A program made the position numbers and the translations under genes. DNA of 26,854 bases, from contig MUGD01000015.1 of assembly GCA_002900555.1 (NCBI GenBank), positions 1-26,854 of the forward strand, written 5' to 3'. How positions within the stretch are numbered: the first letter of the stretch is position 1; the number at the start of each line of letters is the position of its first letter. The notes beneath the pieces were generated by a model, which searched no databases, was not told where the DNA came from, and saw only the letters and a list, made by a program, of their open reading frames with translations. Below are positions 8,515 to 14,893 of this stretch, piece by piece. Source of the stretch: Thermoplasmata archaeon M9B2D (GTDB taxonomy: Archaea > Thermoplasmatota > E2 > DHVEG-1).

Positions 8515-8530
8515 TAATTGTTAACAATTA
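8515..8530. promoter_or_regulatory. Perfect 16-bp palindrome, probable operator of the wHTH gene
   Basis: TAATTGTTAACAATTA is identical to its own reverse complement. It sits 18 nt upstream of the TTG start and 14-20 nt downstream of the TATA box, so it covers the predicted transcription start. That is the usual position for an archaeal repressor site. Confidence 0.55.
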
Positions 8531-8543
8531 GTATGCGATGGGG

Positions 8544-8551
8544 TTATTTAA
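8544..8551 (-). promoter_or_regulatory. TATA box of the wHTH regulator gene
   Basis: The minus strand reads TTAAATAA. Initiation about 26 nt downstream would fall near 8521, inside the palindrome. Confidence 0.45.
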
Positions 8552-8584
8552 CTTTTACGAATTTATCATCACCTTGTTTTTATT

Positions 8585-8607
8585 AAAAAAAAGGAAGAAA
8601 AAGGAAC
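8585..8607 (-). terminator. T-rich terminator of the stress/Fe-S cluster
   Basis: On the minus strand a T5 tract and a T8 tract (8585-8592) separated by CTTCC lie 15-35 nt after the desulfoferrodoxin stop. They close the long minus-strand gene run that begins at perR. Confidence 0.5.
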
Positions 8608-8618
8608 GTCAAAACAGA

Positions 8619-8996
8619 TTATTGAGACGTCCACAACCCATGGATGTTACAGTATTCCCGTGCAGACAACGTCTTCGCGGTCACACAGAACTCTGCTTCT
8701 GGTTTTTCCCCTGGTTTTAAAAACTTCCGGTACACGATCCCATCAGCATGCAGCTCGATCCACTCGATATAGTGTTTCTCCTCCATGGGATGCGGAACCG
8801 ACCCGATCTTCACCTTCACACCGGTTGTTGTTTTTTCAATCACCGGAACATGTTTCTCGTTTCCCACATCCTGTTTTTTCTCTGAGAGCAGCTGCATGGG
8901 CTGCCCACAACAGACTAGTTCACCGACACCAGCGTGGAGGACCTCCACGATATTCCCACATACAGTACATTTATAGATTTCCTTTATGTTTGTCAT
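8619..8996 (-). CDS. dfx: Desulfoferrodoxin (2Fe-superoxide reductase)
   Basis: The 125-residue protein has both domains of a class I superoxide reductase, which reduces superoxide to peroxide in the cytosol without releasing oxygen. The desulforedoxin-like N-terminus binds FeCys4 through C10, C13, C29 and C30 (CTVC...VCCGQPM). The catalytic centre has E47 and H49 (NEKHVP), H69 (PHPM), H75 (EKHYIEWI), C116 and H119 (CNIHG). All ligands are present. The SD GGGG precedes the ATG. It is the last gene of the cluster, 17 nt after iscU. The rubredoxin encoded upstream is a plausible electron donor, and the peroxide formed would be removed by rubrerythrin from the same cluster. Confidence 0.95.
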   Translation of the reverse strand: MTNIKEIYKCTVCGNIVEVLHAGVGELVCCGQPMQLLSEKKQDVGNEKHVPVIEKTTTGVKVKIGSVPHPMEEKHYIEWIELHADGIVYRKFLKPGEKPEAEFCVTAKTLSAREYCNIHGLWTSQ

Positions 8997-9013
8997 AGGT
9001 TCTTACCCCTTTT

Positions 9014-9400
9014 TCATTTCTTTTGTTTTTTGTTTTTATAATCCTTAATCGCCTCATGGAGCGCGTCCGCAGCAAGGTTCGAACAATGCATCTTCTGGGG
9101 AGGCAATCCATCCAGTTCGTTTGCGACATCGCCCCGGGTTATTTTTACTGCCTCATCGACATGCTTTCCTTTGGCTAGCTCGGTGACCATGCTGCTGGTC
9201 GCAATCGCAGAGCCACAGCCAAACGTCCGGAACTTGATATCCGTGATCTTGTCATCCTTGACCTTGATGAAAATTTCCATGACGTCCCCACAGACAGGGT
9301 TCCCTACCTTCCCGTACCCATCTGGGTTTTCTATCACGCCGACATTGCGCGGGTTCATGAAATGCTCCATGACTTTTTTACTATATCCTACATTTGCCAT
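9014..9400 (-). CDS. iscU: Iron-sulfur cluster scaffold IscU
   Basis: The 128-residue IscU/NifU-N-type protein carries the three cluster cysteines C37 (NPVCGD), C62 (TFGCGSAIA) and C106 (KMHCSNLA), plus D39, the residue that normally modulates cluster release. It assembles [2Fe-2S] clusters in the cytosol on a complex with IscS. The HSP70 recognition motif LPPQK is at 99-103. I chose the ATG at 9400 because GGAGG is 8 nt upstream. An ATG at 9415 would overlap iscS and has no SD. The iscS stop is 2 nt upstream, so the two are translated together. Its IscS partner here lacks the PLP lysine. Confidence 0.95.
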   Translation of the reverse strand: MANVGYSKKVMEHFMNPRNVGVIENPDGYGKVGNPVCGDVMEIFIKVKDDKITDIKFRTFGCGSAIATSSMVTELAKGKHVDEAVKITRGDVANELDGLPPQKMHCSNLAADALHEAIKDYKNKKQKK

Positions 9401-9402
9401 TT

Positions 9403-10572
9403 CTATTTCCTCCATTCTTGAGATAATGGTGAGAGGTTCCGTAAGCGTTGCACGGTCTCATACGTCGCCTTGCTTACCGACCCAACGTCATCCATGGTGT
9501 TTGACCGACCGAGGGTTAGCACCATGGATCCATGGGCCTCCTCGTGTTTTAACCCGATTGCGAGAAGCACATGTGATGGTTCCAGCGTCTTTGACGAGCA
9601 CGCGGAACCAGTGGAAACCTGAATGTCATACATGTCCATGTTTAACAGAATGCTTTCTCCTTCGATAGCGCTGAACCGGAAGCTTGCATGATGTGGCAGG
9701 CGCTGCGTGGGATGCCCGGTGAGATAGGAGCGTTCTATTGTAAGGATTTCTTTGATAAGCGCATCTCTGACGGGAACAAGCCTGCTGTATTCCTGCGTCA
9801 TCTCCTGCTGTGTGATCCGTGCCGCTTCACCCATCCCGGCGATCGCAAAGACATTCTCAGTGCCTGACCGAAGACCTCGCTCCTGCCCGCCGCCAAGGAT
9901 GACGGACTGAAGCTTCACCCCGGGTTTGACATACAATGCCCCTGCTCCTTGAGGGCCATATAAGTCGTTCGAAGAAAGCGTGAGCAGATCGATACCATCC
10001 CTTTGGACATCAATGGGGATCCTCCCTGCCGCGGCAACCGCATCGACATGAAGATACAGGCCTTTCTCATGGACGATCTTGCTTATCTCCCGGATAGGCT
10101 CTATCGTCCCGATCTCATTGTTCGCATACATAACCGAGGTTAGCGTCGTTGACGTTGTCAGGATATCCTCAAGTTTGTTTAGATTGATAGTCCCTGCTGA
10201 ATCAACAGGAACTGTTGTGAATGAGAACCCGTTTTTCTGCAGCTCCTTCATCGGATTAAGCACAGACATATGCTCGATAGCGGATGCGACCACCGCTTTT
10301 CCCTTGGTGATGTTTCGTAACGCGGTTCCTTTCACTGCAAGGTTGTTTGCCTCAGTCGCACTTGCTGTGAAAATGATGGTGCTTTCGTTTTCCGCATGGA
10401 TGAACTCTGCGATGTTACGTCGTGATTCCTCCACCGCTCGTTTTGCCTCTAACCCGACAGAATGAAGCGAGGAAGGGTTGCCATGGACTGATTTTAGGTA
10501 TTGTTTTGCAAACTCAAACACGCGGCTGTCAACCGGCTGTGACGCTGCGTGATCAAGGTATATTCGTGCCAT
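9403..10572 (-). CDS. iscS: IscS-family protein lacking the PLP lysine
   Basis: The 389-residue protein aligns along its whole length with cysteine desulfurases of fold type I, including LDHAA (6-10), GNPSS (31-35), TASATEANN (69-77), H101, HVDAV (175-179), RSGTEN (235-240) and the active-site loop STGSACSSK (320-328) with C325. The PLP-binding motif, normally S-x-H-K-x-x-G-P-K-G, reads SSNDLYGPQG (200-209): His becomes N202 and the Schiff-base lysine becomes D203. The Gln that usually follows HVDAV is also Ala. It is therefore unlikely to desulfurate cysteine, but it keeps the mobile Cys and can bind IscU. The same Lys-to-Asp change is known from Archaeoglobus fulgidus IscS. The ATG at 10572 has AGAGG 7 nt upstream. 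Confidence 0.9.
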   Translation of the reverse strand: MARIYLDHAASQPVDSRVFEFAKQYLKSVHGNPSSLHSVGLEAKRAVEESRRNIAEFIHAENESTIIFTASATEANNLAVKGTALRNITKGKAVVASAIEHMSVLNPMKELQKNGFSFTTVPVDSAGTINLNKLEDILTTSTTLTSVMYANNEIGTIEPIREISKIVHEKGLYLHVDAVAAAGRIPIDVQRDGIDLLTLSSNDLYGPQGAGALYVKPGVKLQSVILGGGQERGLRSGTENVFAIAGMGEAARITQQEMTQEYSRLVPVRDALIKEILTIERSYLTGHPTQRLPHHASFRFSAIEGESILLNMDMYDIQVSTGSACSSKTLEPSHVLLAIGLKHEEAHGSMVLTLGRSNTMDDVGSVSKATYETVQRLRNLSPLSQEWRK

Positions 10573-10585
10573 AGTCATTCCTCTT

Positions 10586-10948
10586 CTAGAACCACATGGT
10601 GGCTCCTGCATCAAGCGCAAGATCATTTAAGGTTCCTGCACCGACGATCTTCACACCGGGAATCAACGTGACTTTCTCCAGTCCGAGCATCTGCTTTGAC
10701 GCTTCACAGGCATAAATCTCGATGTCCATCTCCATGGTCTTCTTTAACATCTCAGCGACACTGGGGAATGTACCGATTTTGATGTTTTCTGCGATACCAG
10801 GTATAAGCATCCGCAATCCGGTTCCAAGATAGTAGATGCGTGGGGAAAGATCCATCATCCTTGCGGTCTGTGCAAGCACGAGTGGCGAGTATTGCTTTTC
10901 CGGTTGGTCCGTGGTTTGCACGTATAGGATTGAATTCTCATCTTTCAT
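10586..10948 (-). CDS. DsrE-like sulfur-relay protein
   Basis: The 120-residue protein resembles DsrE/DsrF-like small sulfur carriers. It has an alternating alpha/beta pattern and a single Cys, C81, after a hydrophobic strand (IEIYACEASKQMLGL), where the family places its persulfide-carrying cysteine. It is cytosolic with no signal peptide. It lies between the TusA-like gene (10 nt upstream) and the IscS homologue (13 nt downstream). TusA and DsrE proteins exchange sulfane sulfur in known sulfur oxidation and tRNA thiolation systems. Here the location suggests sulfur transfer toward IscS/IscU, which is inference. The SD AGGG is 6 nt before the ATG. Confidence 0.8.
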   Translation of the reverse strand: MKDENSILYVQTTDQPEKQYSPLVLAQTARMMDLSPRIYYLGTGLRMLIPGIAENIKIGTFPSVAEMLKKTMEMDIEIYACEASKQMLGLEKVTLIPGVKIVGAGTLNDLALDAGATMWF

Positions 10949-10958
10949 ATCTATCCCT

Positions 10959-11225
10959 TTATTTCATTCTTTTAATGTAGAAGGTAAGTACAGATCCTTC
11001 TTTCTCAAATCGGACGACTTCATGTCCTGTTCGTTTGGCCCATCGTTTGATGTCCTCTTCAGCTGCAGGATCGTCAGCCTCGACCTTTAAAATCTGACCG
11101 ATTTCGATTGTTTCGATTGTCTCTTTGGTCATGGCGATGGGCATCGGACAGTACAGCCCGACACAGTCAACCTCTGCATCAGCAACGATTCGTTGATCCT
11201 CTGCAATCGTCTTCTCTACCCCCAC
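10959..11225 (-). CDS. TusA-like sulfur carrier (SirA/YedF family)
   Basis: The 88-residue protein has the family signature DCVGLYCPMPIAMTKETI, with C26 in the CPxP turn that carries persulfide sulfur and an additional C21 five residues before it. The rest (VEADDPAAEEDIKRWAKRTGHEV) matches the two-layer alpha/beta TusA fold. It begins at GTG 11225. The upstream stop TAG shares its last base with this GTG (TAGTG), so translation is coupled, with GAGGTG 4 nt ahead as SD. With the DsrE-like gene it forms a sulfur-carrier pair next to iscS-iscU. Confidence 0.88.
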   Translation of the reverse strand: MGVEKTIAEDQRIVADAEVDCVGLYCPMPIAMTKETIETIEIGQILKVEADDPAAEEDIKRWAKRTGHEVVRFEKEGSVLTFYIKRMK

Positions 11226-11731
11226 TACGCACCTCGCGGGTCCGGGTCATACCAAAGCCCTGTTGAGCTTAGATGAGAAAACTCCTGTTGAAGGATTTGA
11301 TAATGGTTTTTCTCCTGGTTGATGATTTCGTCAAGGATTTCCTTTACCTCTTTGTCTGATGTTTCATTCATTATTGATGTGTAGTAGTCAATCGCATCTT
11401 TTTCACTGTCCATTCCCATCCGAAGTGCATCGAGTTCATCGCTATTTGCAGGTGCGTTTTCCATGGTTTTTACGTCTTTGGGGTATACTGAAAGATTGGT
11501 GTATTTTTCATTTGATTGTACTAGCTTTTCCCATTCGACAGAACTGATTCTCCCTTGGAACATCTTCTGAAATGTATCAAGATGGACATATTCATCGGCG
11601 GCAAGGCTTTCAAAAACGGCTCGGCCAGTTTCACTAGTAGTTTGCGCTGCTGCTTTTGTATAAAAAGCATGTCCGTCTTTTTCCATTTGAATTGCCGTCT
11701 TGATTGCGTCTCTCATATTAAATGATTTCAT
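11225..11731 (-). CDS. Ferritin-like/rubrerythrin-type diiron protein
   Basis: The 168-residue four-helix protein belongs to the rubrerythrin-related ferritin-like group. Putative diiron ligands are E17 (MEKDGHAFY), E47 and H50 (DEYVH), E110 (DSEKDAIDYY), and E140 and H143 (QEKNH). It has no C-terminal rubredoxin, so it needs an external electron donor or works as an iron or peroxide sensor or store. The C-terminus ends in a short WYDPDPRGA tail. The ATG at 11731 has AGGAG 10 nt upstream. It overlaps the TusA-like start by one base. It is distinct from the paralogue at 12364-12858. Confidence 0.85.
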   Translation of the reverse strand: MKSFNMRDAIKTAIQMEKDGHAFYTKAAAQTTSETGRAVFESLAADEYVHLDTFQKMFQGRISSVEWEKLVQSNEKYTNLSVYPKDVKTMENAPANSDELDALRMGMDSEKDAIDYYTSIMNETSDKEVKEILDEIINQEKNHYQILQQEFSHLSSTGLWYDPDPRGA

Positions 11732-11763
11732 TGTCTACGCTCTCCTATTGTTTTTAGGATTTT

Positions 11764-12339
11764 TCAATAATTTTCTGTGTAGATTTCGTAATAGCTTTGT
11801 GGATGCTGACAGGCTGGGCATTTGTTCGGTGCTTCTGTTCCTTCATGGACATATCCGCAGTTTCTGCATTTCCATTTGACGACGTTGTCTTTCTTAAAAA
11901 CCTTCTTCTTTTCAAGGTTTGCAAGAAGTGTTCGGTATCGTTTCTCGTGGTGTGCTTCTACCTGGGCGATGTATTTGAAGCTGCTGGCGACCTCGGGAAA
12001 TCCCTCATTCTCAGCTGTTGAAGCAAAATCAGGGTAGATCGTCCCCCATTCCGCTTTTTCTCCTTCTGCGGCCTCTTTGAGGTTTTCCGTGGTTGTCCCA
12101 ATGACTCCTGCGGGGTACATCGCGGTGATCTCAACCATGCCGCCCTGCAGATGTTTAAAAAAGACTTTCGCGTGTTCCTTTTCGTTTTCCGCAGTCTCTA
12201 GGAAAATCGCTGCGATTTGTTCAAGGCCCTCTTTTTTTGCCTGTGACGCGAAATAGCTGTATCGGTTTCTTGCCTGTGATTCTCCTGCAAACGCAGCAAG
12301 GAGGTTTTTCTCGGTTTGTGTTCCTTTTAGACTTTTCAT
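11764..12339 (-). CDS. rbr: Rubrerythrin
   Basis: The 191-residue protein is a canonical rubrerythrin, which reduces hydrogen peroxide to water in anaerobes. The diiron four-helix domain (1-about 145) has E20, E53/H56, E94, E97 and E128/H131. The C-terminal rubredoxin domain binds FeCys4 through C158, C161, C174 and C177 (CRNC, CPAC). The family-typical [14 protein letters not shown] start is intact, with the SD GGAG 8-9 nt upstream. It lies mid-cluster and should remove the peroxide made by desulfoferrodoxin, fed by electrons from the flavin reductase-rubredoxin protein. Confidence 0.96.
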   Translation of the reverse strand: MKSLKGTQTEKNLLAAFAGESQARNRYSYFASQAKKEGLEQIAAIFLETAENEKEHAKVFFKHLQGGMVEITAMYPAGVIGTTTENLKEAAEGEKAEWGTIYPDFASTAENEGFPEVASSFKYIAQVEAHHEKRYRTLLANLEKKKVFKKDNVVKWKCRNCGYVHEGTEAPNKCPACQHPQSYYEIYTENY

Positions 12340-12363
12340 GTTTTCATCTCCATTTTTTTTATC

Positions 12364-12858
12364 TTAAGGTCCGACATGAACCATATCCCAATAGACATCA
12401 GCTTCCTCAAATCGATCCATACTTTGTTTTTCAATTTCAAGGATTTTGTAGTGTTGCAGCTCCATGTCTGCGAAATAGGTAAGCGTATGGCGTATCTTAT
12501 CATCGGTTGTGAACTGCTTTGCTAGCGATTTGTAGAAATCGTGGGCTGCTTGTTCTGCCTGCATCGCATGTTTTAATAGGGTGCCTAGCGGGGTGTCCTC
12601 ATCGGGGATGGCAAGGGGAGGGAGCGGGACAGGCGTTGTTTTTGGTATGAGCGTTTTTTTCTTGGGGAACTTTTTTTTGTACACCTGCTGAATGAATTCT
12701 TTGTGTTTCTGCTCTTCTTTTGCCAGGAATGCTAGTTTGTCTTTGAGGAGTCCGTTTTTTACTTTTGCAGCAATCTTTGTATAAACCTCACCACTTTCGA
12801 TTTCACTTTTGATTGCGGCTAGTAAAAGGTCCTCAAGTGTGTAGTTTCTCAAATCCAT
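12364..12858 (-). CDS. Ferritin-like diiron protein (second paralogue)
   Basis: The 164-residue protein consists of two helical hairpins joined by a Lys- and Pro-rich linker (about 61-90). Putative iron ligands are E19/E21, E49/H52 (EEQKH), E102 (QAEQAAHDFY) and E133/H136 (MELQH). It resembles the rubrerythrin-like COG1633 group and has no rubredoxin domain. The role is probably iron binding or peroxide reduction, and the electron donor is unknown. The ATG at 12858 has the strong SD GAGGTGA 5-6 nt upstream. Gaps to its neighbours are 24 and 35 nt, consistent with one operon. Confidence 0.82.
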   Translation of the reverse strand: MDLRNYTLEDLLLAAIKSEIESGEVYTKIAAKVKNGLLKDKLAFLAKEEQKHKEFIQQVYKKKFPKKKTLIPKTTPVPLPPLAIPDEDTPLGTLLKHAMQAEQAAHDFYKSLAKQFTTDDKIRHTLTYFADMELQHYKILEIEKQSMDRFEEADVYWDMVHVGP

Positions 12859-12893
12859 GGTTTCACCTCACCCTGTTGTCCTCTTACAGATGT

Positions 12894-13391
12894 TTATTCC
12901 TTTTTTCTGGCTCCAAGTTCTCGGTCCAACATGAAGAGACCGCCGGTGCTTTTTTCGATCATTTTGAGTTTCTGAACGATGGTATCAGTGGAGAGTTCCT
13001 CTTCTACTTGTTCGTCATGGAACCATTGAAGCATGCTTGTGGCCGCGTAGTCCTTCTCTGCTGCTGCAATAGCGGCAATATTTTCAATCATCGCAGTAAC
13101 CTTTTGTTCGTGTTTGAATGCCTCCTCAAATGCATGTAGCGGCGATTTCCAGCTGGTTGGGATTGTGGCGATTGCGCTAAGCGTGACCCGGCCACGGCGC
13201 TCATTGATATGCTTGTAGAACTTCATTGCATGGTCGACTTCTTCTTGCGCCTGAACTCTCATCCAGTTCGCAAATCCGCCAAGGTTAATTGATTCGAAGT
13301 AGGCGGACATGGAGAGATACAGGTACGCTGACCAGAGTTCTGCGTTGATTTGCTTATTTAGTGCGTTTTCCAATTTTTTGTTTAACATCAT
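12894..13391 (-). CDS. ftn: Ferritin (non-heme, FtnA type)
   Basis: The 165-residue protein is a full-length prokaryotic ferritin, which oxidises Fe(II) and stores it in a 24-subunit shell. The ferroxidase ligands match E. coli FtnA with a one-residue offset: E18, E51, H54, E95 and Q128. The start at 13391 gives a GGAGGT SD exactly 6 nt upstream and an ATGA overlap with the stop of the preceding Cys-rich gene, which supports it over the adjacent ATG at 13388. Translation is thus coupled to the small iron-sulfur-like protein. Within the cluster it would hold iron away from peroxide and supply it for cluster assembly. Confidence 0.95.
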   Translation of the reverse strand: MMLNKKLENALNKQINAELWSAYLYLSMSAYFESINLGGFANWMRVQAQEEVDHAMKFYKHINERRGRVTLSAIATIPTSWKSPLHAFEEAFKHEQKVTAMIENIAAIAAAEKDYAATSMLQWFHDEQVEEELSTDTIVQKLKMIEKSTGGLFMLDRELGARKKE

Positions 13392-13573
13392 TTTTTTACC
13401 TCCTTTACATTCAATTTTTTTATACGTTTCATAGGATGCCTGCAACACTGTGGCCCTGCTTTTGGCTCTGTTTGAAATTCACTAACCGAGTTGCAGGTGC
13501 AGTCTTTGTCCGTACAGCCGCATGGATGTTGAATCTTCATTCCCGATGTCTCACAGCCACAGTTTTTGCACAT
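13388..13573 (-). CDS. Small Cys-rich protein, possible desulforedoxin-like FeCys4 carrier
   Basis: The 61-residue product has nine Cys: C2, C5, C7, C18, C20, C25, C27, C43 and C44. The start MCKNCGCE and the later PQCCRHPMKRI resemble the CxxCG...CCGxPM layout of desulforedoxin and of the N-terminus of desulfoferrodoxin, but with an inserted CGCTDKDCTC segment that could bind a second metal. The ATG at 13573 has GGAGG 9 nt upstream. A TTG two codons earlier has only 3 nt spacing. It overlaps ferritin by 4 nt (ATGA). The likely role is electron or metal transfer to the ferritin or rubrerythrin system. The exact family is uncertain. Confidence 0.7.
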   Translation of the reverse strand: MCKNCGCETSGMKIQHPCGCTDKDCTCNSVSEFQTEPKAGPQCCRHPMKRIKKLNVKEVKK

Positions 13574-13611
13574 AACCAAATTCCTCCAGTTGATGTTACA
13601 ATTTTCATTCC

Positions 13612-13619
13612 CTTATATA
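13612..13619 (-). promoter_or_regulatory. Internal TATA box ahead of the Cys-rich protein and ferritin genes
   Basis: The minus strand reads TATATAAG 20-27 nt past the flavin reductase-rubredoxin stop. Initiation would fall near 13590-13595, leaving a short leader with the GGAGG SD. An imperfect PerR half-site (TTGTAAC on the minus strand, 13595-13601) overlaps the expected start, so this promoter may also respond to PerR. Confidence 0.45.
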
Positions 13620-13639
13620 CTTTACCTGTGTTTTTCCTT

Positions 13640-13798
13640 TCATTGTTTCTCAAATGCGTCTTTTCCTGCTCCGCAGATGGGGCAGACCCAATCATCAGGA
13701 ATATCTTCAAATGCTGTTCCTGCGGCAATCCCGTTTTCTGGGTCTCCTTTTGCTGGGTCGTAGACATATCCACAGACAGTGCATACATATTTGTCCAT
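13640..13798 (-). CDS. Possible internal translation product: free rubredoxin
   Basis: Within the fusion gene, GGAGG at 13807-13811 lies 8 nt before an in-frame ATG (13798), which begins exactly at the family-typical rubredoxin N-terminus [16 protein letters not shown] 52-residue free rubredoxin could be made from the same mRNA. The SD is encoded by Lys/Glu codons in a charged linker, so chance is possible. Treat this as an alternative product, not a separate gene. Confidence 0.4.
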   Translation of the reverse strand: MDKYVCTVCGYVYDPAKGDPENGIAAGTAFEDIPDDWVCPICGAGKDAFEKQ

Positions 13799-14338
13799 TT
13801 TTACTTCCTCCTTTTTTTCTGTTTTCTTATCTAAATCACTGAAGTAGGTCGGTGCTGTTTTTGGTGAATATCCGCCTTTAACTTCATGGTAATACTCATA
13901 GGTCATTACCGATTCCTGCGACAGCATGGCTGCGTCAATTATCTTTCCGACGAAAATCGTATGAGTCCCGACGTCGATTGTATCGATGACGTTTGCCTCA
14001 AGATAGCCAAGTGTATTATCCAGTACGATGGGGACGTGTGATGTACCGCTCTTGAATTTTATATTCTTGAATTTATCGATGTCCCGTCCTGATTTGAATC
14101 CGAAGGTGCCAATAAGAGTAAGTGGGGTTTTTTTATCAAGGATGGAGACCGTGAACACCTTGCTTTTATTGATGTATTCGTGTGTGAGGTTTCGTTTGTT
14201 GATGCTTACTGCGATGGTCGGCGGTTCAGAGGTGACCTGAAACAACGCGTTTGCGATTTGGCCGTTTGTTTTTTCCCCGTTTTTTGAGCATATGATGTAA
14301 AGACCATAGGAGATTTTATGAAATGTTTTTTTATCCAT
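13640..14338 (-). CDS. Flavin reductase-rubredoxin fusion (high-molecular-weight rubredoxin type)
   Basis: The 232-residue protein joins an FMN-binding split-barrel flavin reductase domain (1-about 160; [26 protein letters not shown] is characteristic) to a C-terminal rubredoxin (181-232) with C186, C189, C219 and C222. Such fusions pass electrons from NAD(P)H via FMN to rubredoxin, and on to rubrerythrin, superoxide reductase or flavodiiron proteins. The ATG at 14338 lies in an 8-nt overlap (ATGGATAA) with the end of perR, so translation is coupled to the regulator. Upstream in-frame sequence lies inside perR and is not needed. An internal SD and ATG precede the rubredoxin domain. Confidence 0.9.
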   Translation of the reverse strand: MDKKTFHKISYGLYIICSKNGEKTNGQIANALFQVTSEPPTIAVSINKRNLTHEYINKSKVFTVSILDKKTPLTLIGTFGFKSGRDIDKFKNIKFKSGTSHVPIVLDNTLGYLEANVIDTIDVGTHTIFVGKIIDAAMLSQESVMTYEYYHEVKGGYSPKTAPTYFSDLDKKTEKKEEVKMDKYVCTVCGYVYDPAKGDPENGIAAGTAFEDIPDDWVCPICGAGKDAFEKQ

Positions 14339-14768
14339 TTGTTCGCCATCCTTTCTCTTTCTTTTGACAGTTCTTGCAGATGCCTTTGAAATACCCATGG
14401 ACTTCTTCGACATGGTGACCTCCTTGGAGGGTTTTATCCATGTTTGGGCAGGTAATGTCTATATCAAGGATCATGCCGCATCGGGTGCATAGGAAATGAT
14501 GGTGGAGATTTTCTTTAAGGTCGTACCGGTGATCTGAGCCGGAGATGGTGAGGGATTGAACGATCTTGTTTTTTTCCATGGTTTCCAGGGAGTTGTAGAC
14601 AGTCGTGCGTGATAGGGAAGGGTTTTTCTTTTTTAACGATGAATAGATCTCTTCAACATTTGGATGTGTGTGATGGTCGTCGAGGAATTTTAGGATCTCC
14701 AGCCTCGGTGAGGTAATTTTAAGGTTATGGTCCTTGAGGAGTTTTACGTATTTTTCAAACATGGGCAT
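14331..14768 (-). CDS. perR: PerR-type Fur family peroxide-sensing repressor
   Basis: The 145-residue Fur-family protein has the N-terminal winged helix ([26 protein letters not shown]) and C-terminal metal domain. Structural zinc cysteines are C94/C97 and C131/C134. Aligned with Bacillus subtilis PerR (H37, D85, H91, H93, D104), the Fe/Mn-sensing ligands are H35, D83, H89, H91 and D102. The Asp at the 104 position is the residue that separates PerR from Fur (Glu). It should repress in the presence of Mn or Fe and release DNA after His oxidation by peroxide. The ATG at 14768 has no SD, and the ATG at 14762 also fits a leaderless start. A PerR-box-like operator lies directly upstream. Confidence 0.88.
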   Translation of the reverse strand: MPMFEKYVKLLKDHNLKITSPRLEILKFLDDHHTHPNVEEIYSSLKKKNPSLSRTTVYNSLETMEKNKIVQSLTISGSDHRYDLKENLHHHFLCTRCGMILDIDITCPNMDKTLQGGHHVEEVHGYFKGICKNCQKKEKGWRTNG

Positions 14769-14773
14769 CAAAG

Positions 14774-14822
14774 TTGTAATTCATATTAATTTGTAATTAT
14801 TACAATTTGGTAGGTATTACAA
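14774..14822. promoter_or_regulatory. Composite PerR-type operator between perR and the divergent membrane protein gene
   Basis: The central box TTGTAATTATTACAA (14791-14805) is a perfect 7-1-7 inverted repeat close to the bacterial PerR box consensus TTATAATnATTATAA. Extra half-sites TTGTAAT at 14774-14780 and ATTACAA at 14816-14822 flank it, each separated by exactly 10 nt, so the whole 49-bp array is symmetrical. The left half-site lies between the perR TATA-like tract and its start. The right one abuts the TATA box of the plus-strand gene. Confidence 0.75.
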
Positions 14823-14827
14823 AAATG

Positions 14828-14836
14828 GTATAAATA
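14828..14836 (+). promoter_or_regulatory. TATA box of the divergent membrane protein gene
   Basis: GTATAAATA begins 6 nt after the right-hand PerR half-site. Initiation about 26 nt downstream (near 14857) would lie past the ATG at 14846 and before the ATG at 14894, which supports the later start for the membrane protein. Confidence 0.55.
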
Positions 14837-14893
14837 CTTTTCTAAATGTGTAAAAAAGAAAGGTTTAAGACAAAGAACCTATCCCCAGGTCAC

